A stretch of 64,000 bases of DNA, taken from NCBI RefSeq assembly GCF_000016905.1, contig NC_009616.1, forward strand, positions 1,116,001-1,180,000, read 5' to 3'. Position numbers and translations under genes: made by a program. Shown piece after piece: positions 17,438-26,956 of the stretch. The DNA comes from Thermosipho melanesiensis BI429 (GTDB taxonomy: Bacteria; Thermotogota; Thermotogae; Thermotogales; Fervidobacteriaceae). The notes beneath the pieces were generated by a model, which was not told the DNA's origin, did not search any database, and saw nothing but the letters and a program-made list of their open reading frames with translations. How positions within the stretch are numbered: the first letter of the stretch is position 1; every line of letters starts with the position of its first letter.

Positions 17438-20049
17438 GGCATCTATTTTCCAATGAAGAAATAGAAAAAATAAAGCAAATTCTTGTTTTGCCTAACATAG
17501 AGTTTAGATTAAACAAACTAGTAGGTAAAAGGAGAATAAATTTTCATGTCATTTTTTCAAATGAAGTGGATGTTTATGATATTGAAAGGGAATTTCTAGA
17601 GAGTATTAAATTTGTTTATGAAGCTGAGCCTCAGGCCGGTGATGAGAAAAGAAGTTTAACCAAGGAAAATTTAGAAAGACTTGGAAGAAAGCTGAAAAAA
17701 GAACATAAGAATTTTAAAAATGAACCCGATATTGTAATAGGATTGAAAAATGCAGTTGTTGATGATGAAGATATTATGCAAATACTTTCAAATAAAAAAT
17801 CAATTTTTAAGGGTAAGTATTTGATATTTGTACCAGCTGATGAAGATTTGAGTAAAATTTCATGGAACGGTCAAGATCATCAAACAAGAAAATTACTAAT
17901 TCAAAAATGTGATGGTTTGATTGCATCAAATCAGAATACAATAGAATGGGCACTTGGTTACAAACATCCTGGTAAAACAAGAAAAGAAAAAATAAGAAAT
18001 TTTAAAAAAGAATTTAAGAGTTTGAAACCATGCATTTTTGGTTCTGATGCGCACAGTTTAGAAAAATTATTTGAACCTGACAATAAGAAATATACATGGA
18101 TCAAAGCTGATCCTACATTCGAGGGATTAAAACAGGTAATTTATGAACCTGAAGAAAGAGTTAAAATTCAAGAAAAAAATCCTCAAGAATTTTATCACAA
18201 ACCATTTTTCTCAAGTATAACAATAAAGGAATCAGAAATTTTTGAAGAAGGAAGTGTAAAATTTTTAGATACAAGTATTAAGCTCAATCCAAATCTTGTG
18301 GCAATAATAGGTGGGCGAGGTACAGGAAAAAGTTTGTTGTTGGATGCTGTTGCTAAAACTTTTGAAAAAGAACCTAAAAATGAACGAGCACAAAGTATTT
18401 CTATTAGAAATGATGATTTTGTTGTAAGCTATGAAAAAACGGATGGTACAAAAATAGAGTATAAAATTCAAGAACAAAATGTGTTAGATTATCTTCATGT
18501 TTATCAAGGAAAGGTAAAAGATATTGTTGATCCAAAATTGCCAGAGCACTTAGATAGTGAAATAAAAGGTTTGCTTAACTTTTCAGATGTCCCACAAAGA
18601 CCTTTTAGTGAAGAAGAAATAAATAGATTGATAAATGAAATTTTTGAAATTAAAGGATTTTTGGAAAAGAAAGATAGTAATGGCAATCTTATAAATTCGT
18701 TATCTTTCATAGAACAAGAAATTGGTAAAAAGAAAAAATTGATTAATAACATAACAACAAAGGAAAACACTGAATTGATTGAAAAATATAGTGCTAATTT
18801 AAAATTAATTGACAAAGTTGAAAAAATGAAAGAAAATCTTGAATTGTTGTCCAAAGAATTGGTTTCATTTCAAGAAGAAAAAAATAAAATAATTGAAGAA
18901 TTAAATAAAGAGCTAAGCTCTGATAATAAATTACCGCTTTTAGATTTTAAATTTTATATTGAAAAGATCTTATCAATTAATAATAACAATAATGAATATT
19001 TGGAAGAAATTAGAAATGAAAATAAAAATATCAAAGATGAATTCAGAAAAAAGGGAATAATTGGTGATATATCTACATTACTTGAACAAGTAAAAAAATA
19101 TCAGGAAGAAATTATTGATTTGGAAAATAGAAAAGATGAAGTTATAAAAAAAGAAAAAGATTTGATGCAAAAATTTAGCATTATATCAAATTTTGTGGAA
19201 AAATTAGTTGAATCATATAATGACTATGTAATTAATGTAGAAAGAAGTTGGAATTATTTAAAAAAAGGAAAAGAAGATTGGACTGAAGAACAAAAAACAT
19301 TAGTAGAGAAACTTCTTAGCGATATTAAGGTTAAACCTAGGATAAGTTTTGATAATAAAATTTTTTATGAAAAATTAAAAAAATGTCTAAATTTAAGAAT
19401 GTTTCAGTCAACAAAAGAACAAAATCAAGAAGATAGAATAAAAGAAGTTTTTAATATACACTCTGAAGAAGATTTTATTAACCTTTTGAAAAATAAAAAA
19501 ATGATAAACATAAACTCAGAAAAATTTTCGTTATCAGAAATATTAGATAAAAATTTGTTTGTAAAAGATGGCACAAAAGATTTTTTAAAATTATTGTTGA
19601 TTGAAACTTCAAGTTACTGGAATGTAATTTCTGAAGTGTATTATAAGTCAAAAAGCTTGTCACAATTATCGGTAGGCATGAAAGGTACAATGTATATATG
19701 CTTAAAATTGGCTACTGATCCGTTTATAAAACCCTTCATTTTTGATCAACCTGAAGATGATTTAGATAATGATTTTATAATGAATAATCTTGTCCCAATT
19801 TTTAGAAAAATAAAAAAATATCGTCAAGTAATAATTGTAACTCACAATGCTAATTTAGTTGTTAATGCTGATGCTGAACAAATTATAGTTGCTGAGAATA
19901 ATAATGAGTGTATAAGTTACAAAGCTGGCTCACTTGAAAATCCAGATATTAGAAACGAGATTTGCAAAATTTTGGAAGGCGGTGAATATGCATTTAAGCA
20001 GCGGGAAAGAAAATATTCTTTTCCTATTCAAAAGGAGGAGGTTGACTAA
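17428..20049 (+). CDS. TrlF-type PHP-ATPase, main part
   Basis: The frame is open from 17428; a TTG at 17488 is the first start codon, with no good ribosome site, so it is best read as the continuation of 17207. The remaining PHP motifs follow (for example GSDAHS near residue 185). Then comes an SMC-like ATPase: Walker A GGRGTGKS (~274 from TTG), a long coiled coil (~380-600), a signature-like LSQLSVGMKG and Walker B FIFDQPEDDLDN (~750) with THNANLV. PHP nucleases fused to SMC-type ATPases are probable anti-phage or DNA-processing machines. It ends overlapping the next TTG start. Confidence 0.8.
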   Translation, partial: KRLGHLFSNEEIEKIKQILVLPNIEFRLNKLVGKRRINFHVIFSNEVDVYDIEREFLESIKFVYEAEPQAGDEKRSLTKENLERLGRKLKKEHKNFKNEPDIVIGLKNAVVDDEDIMQILSNKKSIFKGKYLIFVPADEDLSKISWNGQDHQTRKLLIQKCDGLIASNQNTIEWALGYKHPGKTRKEKIRNFKKEFKSLKPCIFGSDAHSLEKLFEPDNKKYTWIKADPTFEGLKQVIYEPEERVKIQEKNPQEFYHKPFFSSITIKESEIFEEGSVKFLDTSIKLNPNLVAIIGGRGTGKSLLLDAVAKTFEKEPKNERAQSISIRNDDFVVSYEKTDGTKIEYKIQEQNVLDYLHVYQGKVKDIVDPKLPEHLDSEIKGLLNFSDVPQRPFSEEEINRLINEIFEIKGFLEKKDSNGNLINSLSFIEQEIGKKKKLINNITTKENTELIEKYSANLKLIDKVEKMKENLELLSKELVSFQEEKNKIIEELNKELSSDNKLPLLDFKFYIEKILSINNNNNEYLEEIRNENKNIKDEFRKKGIIGDISTLLEQVKKYQEEIIDLENRKDEVIKKEKDLMQKFSIISNFVEKLVESYNDYVINVERSWNYLKKGKEDWTEEQKTLVEKLLSDIKVKPRISFDNKIFYEKLKKCLNLRMFQSTKEQNQEDRIKEVFNIHSEEDFINLLKNKKMININSEKFSLSEILDKNLFVKDGTKDFLKLLLIETSSYWNVISEVYYKSKSLSQLSVGMKGTMYICLKLATDPFIKPFIFDQPEDDLDNDFIMNNLVPIFRKIKKYRQVIIVTHNANLVVNADAEQIIVAENNNECISYKAGSLENPDIRNEICKILEGGEYAFKQRERKYSFPIQKEEVD

Positions 20050-20254
20050 TAAAGTAAAGAGTGAGAATAAAAAGATAGAGAAATTGTTAAAGAAACATAA
20101 TCCTATATACATACTTTCTTATATTGCTTGTTTTTTTAATTTTGATTTAAATGCCAATAAGGTTTATTTATTACTTAAAGAAAAACCGATTTTGTATAAC
20201 AGATCTTTATTTTATATTCAAATTAACCTTTTCATATGTGATAAAATAAGGTAA
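20042..20254 (+). CDS. small hypothetical protein of TrlF operon
   Basis: A 70-residue ORF starts at TTG 20042 just after a very strong ribosome site (AAAGGAGGAG) and overlaps the TrlF stop by 8 bases, so translation is likely. It is basic at the N-terminus (KVKSENKKIEKLLKKHN) and hydrophobic in the middle (IYILSYIACFFNF). I do not recognise the family. It may be an accessory subunit of the operon. Confidence 0.55.
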   Translation: MTNKVKSENKKIEKLLKKHNPIYILSYIACFFNFDLNANKVYLLLKEKPILYNRSLFYIQINLFICDKIR

Positions 20255-20282
20255 AAGAAGTTTTTATAAAGGGGAGAAGTGT

Positions 20283-21179
20283 ATGGAAAAATGCAGAAAA
20301 CAATTGCCAAAGTTTTATCGACAAAAGTTTCTTTTAGTTCTTTTAGAAGTTTTTGGCAAGGAATTGAAGAAAATGGACTTTCAAAAGTATTTATTTTTAT
20401 ATCAGCAGTTATATCGTTCAAATAATCCTTTATATTATTTCGTACCATACAAATATGGTCCATTTTCATTTCAGGCATATGCTGATTTACACAAGATGGA
20501 AAATCAGGGATTCTTGATAGTTGAAGATACTATTAAGTTAACGACGAAAATAACAAATTATGAATTTCTGAAAAAAGAAGATAAGAAAGCGATTGAAGAT
20601 TTCTATTTAAAATTTAAAAATCTTCATGGAAGAGCGTTGCTTCAATATGTTTATGAAAAATATCCATATTATGCTAGTAAAAGTGAAATTAGAGGCAAGA
20701 TAACTTCCAAAGAATATATGCAAATAGAAAATACAAATACCGAAAAATCTTTGTTTACACTTGGTTATGAGGGTATAACAATAGAACAATATTTAAATAT
20801 GTTAATTAAGAATAATATTCATTCAGTTATTGATGTTAGAAAAAATCCTATCAGTATGAAATATGGTTTTTCAAGAAAAACTTTAAAAAATGCTCTTGAA
20901 AATTTAAATATAGAATACATACATTTACCTGAATTAGGGATTGATTCTAATAAACGAAAAGATCTTTCGACCCTGGAGGATTATAATGTTTTATTTGAGT
21001 ATTACAAAAAAAATGTTTTATTAAAGCAAAAAAGTGCTATTGAAAGAATATTAAAAGAATATTCAAAAAAGAATCGGGTTGTACTTACATGTTTTGAGAA
21101 AGATCCAAAATATTGTCATAGATCAAAAATAAGTGATTATATAGAAAATCATTTTGGAATAAAGGTGATACATCTATGA
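20283..21179 (+). CDS. DUF4065-like/DUF488 fusion protein
   Basis: A 298-residue protein with two domains. Residues 1-130 resemble the Panacea/DUF4065 (SocA-like) antitoxin domain: MDFQKYLFLYQQ and YYFVPYKYGPFSFQAYADLH. Residues ~155-298 are DUF488: FTLGYEGITIEQYL, SVIDVRKNP, SRKTLKNAL, and the C-terminal CFEKDPKYCHR. This fusion recurs in bacterial and archaeal accessory islands. It starts after a GGGGAGAAG ribosome site and ends overlapping the next ATG by 4 bases. The molecular function is not established; a nucleic-acid-linked role is likely from context. Confidence 0.75.
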   Translation: MEKCRKQLPKFYRQKFLLVLLEVFGKELKKMDFQKYLFLYQQLYRSNNPLYYFVPYKYGPFSFQAYADLHKMENQGFLIVEDTIKLTTKITNYEFLKKEDKKAIEDFYLKFKNLHGRALLQYVYEKYPYYASKSEIRGKITSKEYMQIENTNTEKSLFTLGYEGITIEQYLNMLIKNNIHSVIDVRKNPISMKYGFSRKTLKNALENLNIEYIHLPELGIDSNKRKDLSTLEDYNVLFEYYKKNVLLKQKSAIERILKEYSKKNRVVLTCFEKDPKYCHRSKISDYIENHFGIKVIHL

Positions 21180-22012
21180 ATGTAGAAAAAACTAGAGTTT
21201 TAATACTTGTTAAAACTTATCCAACACTTTCAAAAAAATATTCAGAACTAGTTTGTACAGCGGGGATGAAGGAAGATGGTTCATGGGTTAGAATTTATCC
21301 AGTTCCTTTTAGATTTTTAGAATATGGAAAGAGGTACAAGAAGTATCAATGGATTGAAGTTAAGCTTATGAGAAATTCTTCAGATCCAAGACCTGAAAGT
21401 TATAAAATAGTTAATGTTAATGATATAAAGTTGTTGGACATTATTGATACTAAAGATAAGTGGAGAAAAAGAAGAGAACTGGTACTTGGAAAGTTAAAAA
21501 TTTACTATAGTATTGAAGAGCTTATAAAAAAAGCCAAAAATTTTGAACTATCGTTAGCTCTCTTTAAACCTAAATCGATAGATGATTTTATAATAGAATC
21601 AACTGAAAGGGAATGGGATAAAGAGCTGATCCGAAAGATAGAAAATAATATAAAACAACCAGGGCTTTTTGATAGTGAAGAAGAAAAGCTTGCTAAGGAG
21701 ACTTTTCGACTAGTAAGAAAATTACCTTACAAATTTTTTTATAAGTTTCAAGATGAAACTGGAAAACAATGTAGACTTATGATAGAAGATTGGGAGATAG
21801 GTCAACTCTTTTGGAATTGTCTTGAAAATTCAAAAAATGAAAAAGAGGCATTAGAGAAGGTAAGACAAAAGTATATGGTAGAACTAACAAAAAAAGATTT
21901 ATACTTTTTTCTTGGAACAACCAAGAAATTTCATGGTATTGCAAAAAATCCTTTTTTAATTATAGGTTTGTTTTATCCTCCAAAAACAGAACCTATGTTA
22001 TTTGATTTATAA
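21176..22012 (+). CDS. conserved partner of DUF488 protein, function unknown
   Basis: A 278-residue soluble protein. It begins with TRVLILVKTYPTLSKKYSEL and a strongly conserved-looking VCTAGMKEDGSWVRIYPVPFR block, followed by KYQWIEVKL and DPRPESYK. This family accompanies DUF488 genes in many islands. The N-terminal part looks like a beta-barrel or OB-like fold and the C-terminal part (KKFHGIAKNPFLIIGLFYPP) is a second small domain. No catalytic motif is recognised. It closes the operon. Confidence 0.6.
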   Translation: MNVEKTRVLILVKTYPTLSKKYSELVCTAGMKEDGSWVRIYPVPFRFLEYGKRYKKYQWIEVKLMRNSSDPRPESYKIVNVNDIKLLDIIDTKDKWRKRRELVLGKLKIYYSIEELIKKAKNFELSLALFKPKSIDDFIIESTEREWDKELIRKIENNIKQPGLFDSEEEKLAKETFRLVRKLPYKFFYKFQDETGKQCRLMIEDWEIGQLFWNCLENSKNEKEALEKVRQKYMVELTKKDLYFFLGTTKKFHGIAKNPFLIIGLFYPPKTEPMLFDL

Positions 22013-22472
22013 AAGTTTGAATTTTTATAAGATTATGGAACTTATAATTTTCTTTTTGAGAAGACCAAATAAGGAGAAATTTATCAATAATTAAAATTTC
22101 TCTCGATTATTTTGATATTCCGTTTTTATATTATATAACCTTTAATATCCCATCTTCTTAATGGAAAAGATAGAAGTTTTTGGAAAGTTATTCTGGAGGT
22201 TTCTAATGAAGAGATTAAAAGAAAATTAGATAAAAATTTTAGAAAAGCTTTTGCAATTAGAAATTTTCCAGTTTTTTGTTAGTTGACTTACAAATGCTCA
22301 TTTAATTCGATATAACTCTGTAGAAAGCTGTAATAAAAAATGCGTTAAAAATGTGAAAATATGTTTTTGATATATTGTTATCGAGATAGTTAACAAAATA
22401 TTACGTTTATATTTTTTTGATATAATTTAAATGTATGTAGTAATTCAAAAAATATGTGGGGGGTGAATTTTA
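22013..22472. other. intergenic with relic of AbiEii-type locus
   Basis: An internal segment, 22162-22270, matches 13470-13580, the overlap between the antitoxin-like gene and the AbiEii gene, including its TGGAGG ribosome site. In this copy the frame hits a stop (AAATTAG) after a few codons. The rest is AT-rich. A GGGGGGTGAA ribosome site for the next gene lies at 22456-22465. Confidence 0.7.
22162..22270 (+). repeat. ~110 bp decayed copy of the 13470-13580 toxin-antitoxin overlap
   Basis: Most positions are identical to 13470-13580, with scattered substitutions that introduce a stop. The similarity ends abruptly at both sides, so it is a fragment left by duplication or by deletion of a second AbiE-like locus. 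Confidence 0.75.
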
Positions 22473-23387
22473 ATGATTGATATGCAGTTATTTATGACAA
22501 AAGACGGTGATATCTGTAGTGTGGAAGGTTGGTGGCATCCGGAAGATAAGGTTATATGTAATTATATATATTTACAACATCCTGACGGAGATGTGGAAAT
22601 TGAGGGGAATAGGTATGTAAAAGTAATACGAAAAAAAGATGGAAGCTGGCGTAGCTTTGAAGAACAATTGGAGTTTATTAAAAAATTTGGTAGAAGATAT
22701 ATTAGAGCGTATTTTATCAAACACAAAATGGTAATTGATAAAAATAAAATAAAAAAGTTTTATGATCCATTTTATACATTCAAGCAGTTTTCTAGGAACT
22801 ATCCCAAGGAATTTTCTGATTTAAAAGAGTTTTTAAAAATAGTAGGGATAGATGAAAAAGAATATGACAATATAGGAATGGTTGGTTCGTATCAGGTGGG
22901 GTTGAGGAAAGAGAAAAGTGACATAGATGTTTTATTTAGGTTTAATTTAGAAAGAAATATGGAAATATTTAGAAAAATTACTGCTCTTTCTTCTAAAAAA
23001 GAAATGGAAGTGTTTGATAGGGGAAAGAAAACACCCCTTAGGGTTTATTTCAAAGAAAAAATATTTTGCTGCCACTTTGCTTACAAAAATATTGAAGATA
23101 TACCTAAAATATTTTCAAGACGGTATATAAATTTGGGCAAGGTAAATTGTGAAATAGAAGTTATAGATAACATACATTCTATATATACACCAACTATACT
23201 TTTGGGAAAAATTGTCAGAACAGGTCAAAAGATAGTAATTGTTATATATCATGGTGGTAATAAAGGAGAGTATAAAGTAGGAGATGTTTTAAACGTATAC
23301 GGAGAAAAAATAGATAGCGGCACAGGTATTTTTTTGAATGTGGAAGAGGTTGAAAAAGTATATGATGAGGGTAAGATAAGATGTTAA
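22473..23387 (+). CDS. nucleotidyltransferase-domain protein
   Basis: A 304-residue protein. The N-terminal ~85 residues form a beta-rich domain (SVEGWWHPEDKVICNYIYLQ). The middle holds a minimal nucleotidyltransferase fold, MVGSYQVGLRKEKSDIDVLF near residues 138-157, with the GS and DxD motifs. The C-terminal part is beta-rich again (VGDVLNVYGEKIDSG). This three-part build is seen in archaeal and Thermotogales proteins of unknown substrate. The ribosome site is GGGGGGTGA. Its stop lies past the start of the methyltransferase (overlap 7 bases), which suggests a joint task, for example modification of a nucleotide-derived molecule (inference). Confidence 0.7.
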   Translation: MIDMQLFMTKDGDICSVEGWWHPEDKVICNYIYLQHPDGDVEIEGNRYVKVIRKKDGSWRSFEEQLEFIKKFGRRYIRAYFIKHKMVIDKNKIKKFYDPFYTFKQFSRNYPKEFSDLKEFLKIVGIDEKEYDNIGMVGSYQVGLRKEKSDIDVLFRFNLERNMEIFRKITALSSKKEMEVFDRGKKTPLRVYFKEKIFCCHFAYKNIEDIPKIFSRRYINLGKVNCEIEVIDNIHSIYTPTILLGKIVRTGQKIVIVIYHGGNKGEYKVGDVLNVYGEKIDSGTGIFLNVEEVEKVYDEGKIRC

Positions 23388-24121
23388 ACAAGAAATATAA
23401 CTTTGAGATGGTTTGGAATAAAGTTTGGAATACAAGTAACACTTATTCAGATGAAAGGGTAAGAGATTATATTTCAAAAATAAAAGGGTTGCAGATAGTT
23501 GAATACATAAAGAGGGAATTTAAAGAAAATAGATTTGAAAAGATTGCCGAAATAGGCTGTGGTGATTGTAGAGTTTTAAAATTTGTTGGGGAACAGCTTA
23601 ACTGTAGGGAGTTAATTGGCATTGATATTTCAAAAAGCGCTATAGAAAAAGCAAAGGGGTTGTACAAAAATAAAATTGTGTTAAAACTTGGAACTGCAAC
23701 AGATATACCGATCCAGGATAATTATTGTGATATTGTATTATCACTAGGGGTAATAGAGCATTATAAGTTAAAAGAAGACATGGAAAGAGCTGTAAAAGAG
23801 ATGTATAGAGTTTTAAAACCAGGAGGTGTAGCGGTAATAATGGTTCCAAATAAAATATCTTTTGGAGTAGTTGATAGAATTTTGCAACAAAGTTTTAGAA
23901 ATTGGATGTATGGTTTTCAAAAAGAATTGACACCTGAGCAAATGAGAGATATAGTTAAAAATTGTGGGTTTTCAGTTATTAAATATAAAGTTTTTGATTT
24001 TATTTTAGTACCTGGTGTGAAAAAACCTTTAAGATTTTATGCGATAAAAATATTAGATAGTTTTTTTAAGAAAATCATAAAAGATTGTGGGTTTTATTTG
24101 TATACATTTTCGAAAAAATAG
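23381..24121 (+). CDS. class I SAM-dependent methyltransferase
   Basis: A 246-residue Methyltransf_11-type enzyme. Motif I is AEIGCGDCRVL (~57-67), the acidic strand after it is LIGIDIS, and the post-motif is CDIVLSLGVIEHY with YRVLKPGGVAVIMVPN. The substrate is unknown; the VIEHYKLKEDMERAVKEMYR segment is of the UbiE/small-molecule type. It overlaps the nucleotidyltransferase gene and precedes an EamA transporter, with which it may form an operon. Confidence 0.85.
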   Translation: MLNKKYNFEMVWNKVWNTSNTYSDERVRDYISKIKGLQIVEYIKREFKENRFEKIAEIGCGDCRVLKFVGEQLNCRELIGIDISKSAIEKAKGLYKNKIVLKLGTATDIPIQDNYCDIVLSLGVIEHYKLKEDMERAVKEMYRVLKPGGVAVIMVPNKISFGVVDRILQQSFRNWMYGFQKELTPEQMRDIVKNCGFSVIKYKVFDFILVPGVKKPLRFYAIKILDSFFKKIIKDCGFYLYTFSKK

Positions 24122-24136
24122 TATAGGAGTGATAAA

Positions 24137-24994
24137 ATGATTTATGCTATTCTTTCGGCAGTATTAATGGGAAGTACGGCAATTTTTAACAAGTTGGCGC
24201 TCAAAGAATTTAATCCTATGTTTGCTACTATTATTAATGCTTTAGTAGCAAGTATTTTTTCTTTGTTTTTTGTGAAAAAATTCCGAAAATTGAGGATGAA
24301 TTTTTATGTTGTTTTTGTGGGATTGTTTAATGCCGCAGGACTTCTTTTTATGTTTATTGGTCTTTCGAAGCTTGATCCGGGAATAGCTATGGTACTTGGA
24401 ACTTCATACTATATTTTTACTTCAATGTATTCCGTACTTTTATTTAAGGAAAAGCTTTCAGTAAATGTACTTTTGCAGATAATAATTAATATTTTTGGAA
24501 TTATATTAATTATTATGCCTTCATATAGAATGGAAATTCCAAATCTTATTGGTGGTATATTTGCTGTTTCATCTGCTTTATTTTTTGCTACGAGTAATTC
24601 AATTGCAAAATTATCAAAAATACAGGCAGATTTTTTGGTTTTTGCAAACAATGTAATAACTTTTCTGGTTATTGGTGTTCTTTACTCTACTGTTTATGGA
24701 AATAATAGTATTTCATTTAGTTTTCGTGGAATTTTCTTTCTTTCCATAGCGGCATTTATAGGTTCATTTTTAGGGTTGTATTTCTACTATAAAAGTTTAA
24801 GCAGGATAGATTTCTCGATTGCAAATATAGTAAGAACTTTAAATCCAATAACTGCACTGCTTCTTTCAAGGTTATTTTTCCCCAACGTTATAACAACAAG
24901 GCAGTGGATAGGGATAATAATTGTAATTTTTTCTATATATAGGTTGAACGTTTTAATAAATAACTCTAGAATAAAACTAAATTCTGAAAACTGA
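24137..24994 (+). CDS. EamA/DMT-family transporter
   Basis: A 285-residue membrane protein with about ten hydrophobic segments in two EamA repeats (for example MLIYAIL-type start, GLFNAAGLLFMFIGL and IGSFLGLYFYYKSLSRIDFSIANIV). Members export or import small metabolites. The start follows GGAGTGAT. It lies 15 bases after the methyltransferase, and the pair may produce and move one compound (inference). It is not closely similar to the DMT protein at 33744. Confidence 0.85.
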   Translation: MIYAILSAVLMGSTAIFNKLALKEFNPMFATIINALVASIFSLFFVKKFRKLRMNFYVVFVGLFNAAGLLFMFIGLSKLDPGIAMVLGTSYYIFTSMYSVLLFKEKLSVNVLLQIIINIFGIILIIMPSYRMEIPNLIGGIFAVSSALFFATSNSIAKLSKIQADFLVFANNVITFLVIGVLYSTVYGNNSISFSFRGIFFLSIAAFIGSFLGLYFYYKSLSRIDFSIANIVRTLNPITALLLSRLFFPNVITTRQWIGIIIVIFSIYRLNVLINNSRIKLNSEN

Positions 24995-25526
24995 AGTTTT
25001 GCGATAAATTTCTCAACATTTCATCAGAGATGTAAGATTATGTCCTTGATTTTGTTTTCAAGAATTGTTACTTTAATTTTTTAATTTAAAACCTAACGAT
25101 CTTTATAATTAATCAAACCTTGAAGAACTTTTTGTTTGAGAAAAAAGTTTTTACCAAATCTATTTTATCTAATGTTTAAAGTATATGAATTTTAATGAAT
25201 TATAAATTATTGTCAATAATTAATTTGGGCTTGTTTAATTATTTCTATAAAAGTCTGTGTGTTTGTCTAGAAAGAGTATTTTTCTAATTATTACAAAAAT
25301 TTTTTACGTAATTTTGTGATACGATTTTTTCTTTTTTATTATACAGTATATTTAATATAAAAAATTATCAATTTAATTAATGCAACAACAAAGAGTATTA
25401 ACTGTTCTAGTGGAGTTTACAGATTTTTTAGTATGCAAAAAGAAGATTTTTATACACAAAATGATACAAAAGTATTGTTTTATAAAGTGTGTTTTGTTTT
25501 TTTTGTATTGTTACTAAATTATGAAC
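24995..25526. other. intergenic, AT-rich
   Basis: About 530 bases of very AT-rich sequence with no supported ORF. Only at the right end is a promoter visible (25527-25556). Confidence 0.45.
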
Positions 25527-25556
25527 TTGACAATCTAATAATTTTTTTGTTAAAAT
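25527..25556 (+). promoter_or_regulatory. promoter of the secreted Cys-rich/beta-helix genes
   Basis: TTGACA at 25527-25532 and TAAAAT at 25551-25556 are separated by 18 bases. They lie about 65 bases before the ribosome site (GGGGTGAA) of the secreted protein gene. Confidence 0.6.
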
Positions 25557-25623
25557 GTAAAATGTGATGTTAAATATTTAGTTATATTTTAGAATTTTAT
25601 TATTAACATTTTGGGGTGAAAAG

Positions 25624-25975
25624 ATGAAAAAGGTATACTTTTTGTTTTTGATTATTTTAGTAGGGAGTTTGGGGGTTTCTGCTAATTTTGATGTTTCATA
25701 GTAGTTTACTAAATGATAGTGTAGGTATTTTTAGAGAATGTGATGAGAGCTTAACAGAACCTGTTACATATGCTATTTGTGTAGAGTGGGAGAATTCGGA
25801 AGGATATTTGGAACAGAATTGTTTTGGAGTTTGTGCGTCGTTTTGCGATGCCATAGGAAACTTTTGGGGTAAATTGGCATGTAAATCTGGATGTTTGGGA
25901 ATATGTTGGAAACCAGAAAGAAGACTATGTATAAAATATGATACTGTAACAATTTATCCTTGTAAAGGGAATTAG
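25624..25975 (+). CDS. secreted ten-cysteine protein (frame-shifted)
   Basis: ATG 25624 after GGGGTGAA starts a clear signal peptide, MKKVYFLFLIILVGSLGVSA, but this frame stops after 25 codons (TAG TAG at 25699-25704). The next frame over, without another start near it except ATG 25691, continues as a cysteine-rich domain. Removing one T near 25699 gives SSLLNDSVGIFREC and so on, about 116 residues in total. Ten cysteines (REC, AIC, QNC, GVC, SFC, LAC, SGC, GIC, RLC, YPC) could form five disulfides. It is probably exported. I do not recognise the family. Confidence 0.6.
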
Positions 25976-25986
25976 GGGGTGAATTT

Positions 25987-26904
25987 ATGAAAAGTTTAAA
26001 AAAGTGGGGGTTGTTTTTGATTATATTCTTGTTTGCTAGTTTAGCATTTTCTGAAACATATGTAGCTGAAAATGATCTTCAAAGAGTAATTGATACTGCA
26101 AAAGATGGAGATGTTATAATATTGAGTAATTCTTTTAATGAAAGAGTTGAAGTTATAGGTAAGGAATTGAAATTTATTAGTATGGGAGAATCTGGAGAAA
26201 TATCATTTATTGGTGATAAAAATATAAAAAACATTTTTAACGAAAAACCTGTGATATATTTGGAAAGTGCTACAGTTACATTGGAAAATATAAAAATAAG
26301 TGCATTGAATGTGGTTGGAATTGGAATTTTAAATTCTTCTGTTTATTTAAAGAACGCTACAATAGAATTGAATAATGGAATAGGATTAGTTTCAGTTAGT
26401 GATGAAAAAAATGAAAGCTATGTGAAACTTGAAATGGTTAAGATTTTAGATAAAAAATATAGAAAAGTTTCAGGGAAAAATGCATCATTAACTTTTAGTA
26501 GTGTGGGAATTTTAGGCTCATATAACACTACTATTGTTGCAAATAATGTTGACATTTCAGGAATGAAAAAAGCATTTGTTCTGGAAAATAAAGAAAGCTA
26601 TATATTTAATTCTAATTTTTCTGAAAATGAAATATGTTTGATGATATTTTCTGGGAATCAAAATATAATAAATAATAAATTTAAGCTAAATGTTCAGGCA
26701 ATTGTAGCTGCAAATAATTCCAATGTGTCTTTAATAAATAATTATTTTGATGAAAATAATCAGGATTTAGAATTGTTATCAAAGGACTGTGATAGTTGTC
26801 CAAAAACAAAAAAATTCACAGGAGTTTTAAAGGGCTATTCCAATGTTTCAAAATCTTTATTGATGAAAACTAATTTTTCAAATCACTTTTGGGATAATAA
26901 ATGA
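25987..26904 (+). CDS. secreted right-handed beta-helix protein
   Basis: A 305-residue protein with a signal peptide (basic MKSLKK, hydrophobic GLFLIIFLFASLAFS). It then has a series of short beta-coil repeats rich in Val/Ile/Asn (DLQRVIDTAKDGDVIILSN, SATVTLENIKIS, NIINNKFKLNVQAIVAANN), the pattern of a NosD/pectate-lyase-type parallel helix. No catalytic triad of a lyase is evident. A CDSC pair lies near the end. It is 11 bases after the Cys-rich protein and in the same transcript, ending in a strong terminator, so the two may work at the cell surface together (inference). Confidence 0.75.
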   Translation: MKSLKKWGLFLIIFLFASLAFSETYVAENDLQRVIDTAKDGDVIILSNSFNERVEVIGKELKFISMGESGEISFIGDKNIKNIFNEKPVIYLESATVTLENIKISALNVVGIGILNSSVYLKNATIELNNGIGLVSVSDEKNESYVKLEMVKILDKKYRKVSGKNASLTFSSVGILGSYNTTIVANNVDISGMKKAFVLENKESYIFNSNFSENEICLMIFSGNQNIINNKFKLNVQAIVAANNSNVSLINNYFDENNQDLELLSKDCDSCPKTKKFTGVLKGYSNVSKSLLMKTNFSNHFWDNK

Positions 26905-26922
26905 TTTATTAAACATTCCATG

Positions 26923-26956
26923 TTCCGGTATTGCCTAACAATACCGGAATTTTTTT
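26923..26956 (+). terminator. intrinsic terminator
   Basis: An 11 bp perfect stem (TTCCGGTATTG with CAATACCGGAA), a five-base loop and seven T residues close the secreted-protein operon. Confidence 0.9.

Noticed and set aside
17424-17440. Programmed -1 frameshift in TrlF
   Set aside because: The codons GAA AAA GAT do not form a standard slippery heptamer and no stimulatory stem follows; mutation or sequence error is simpler.
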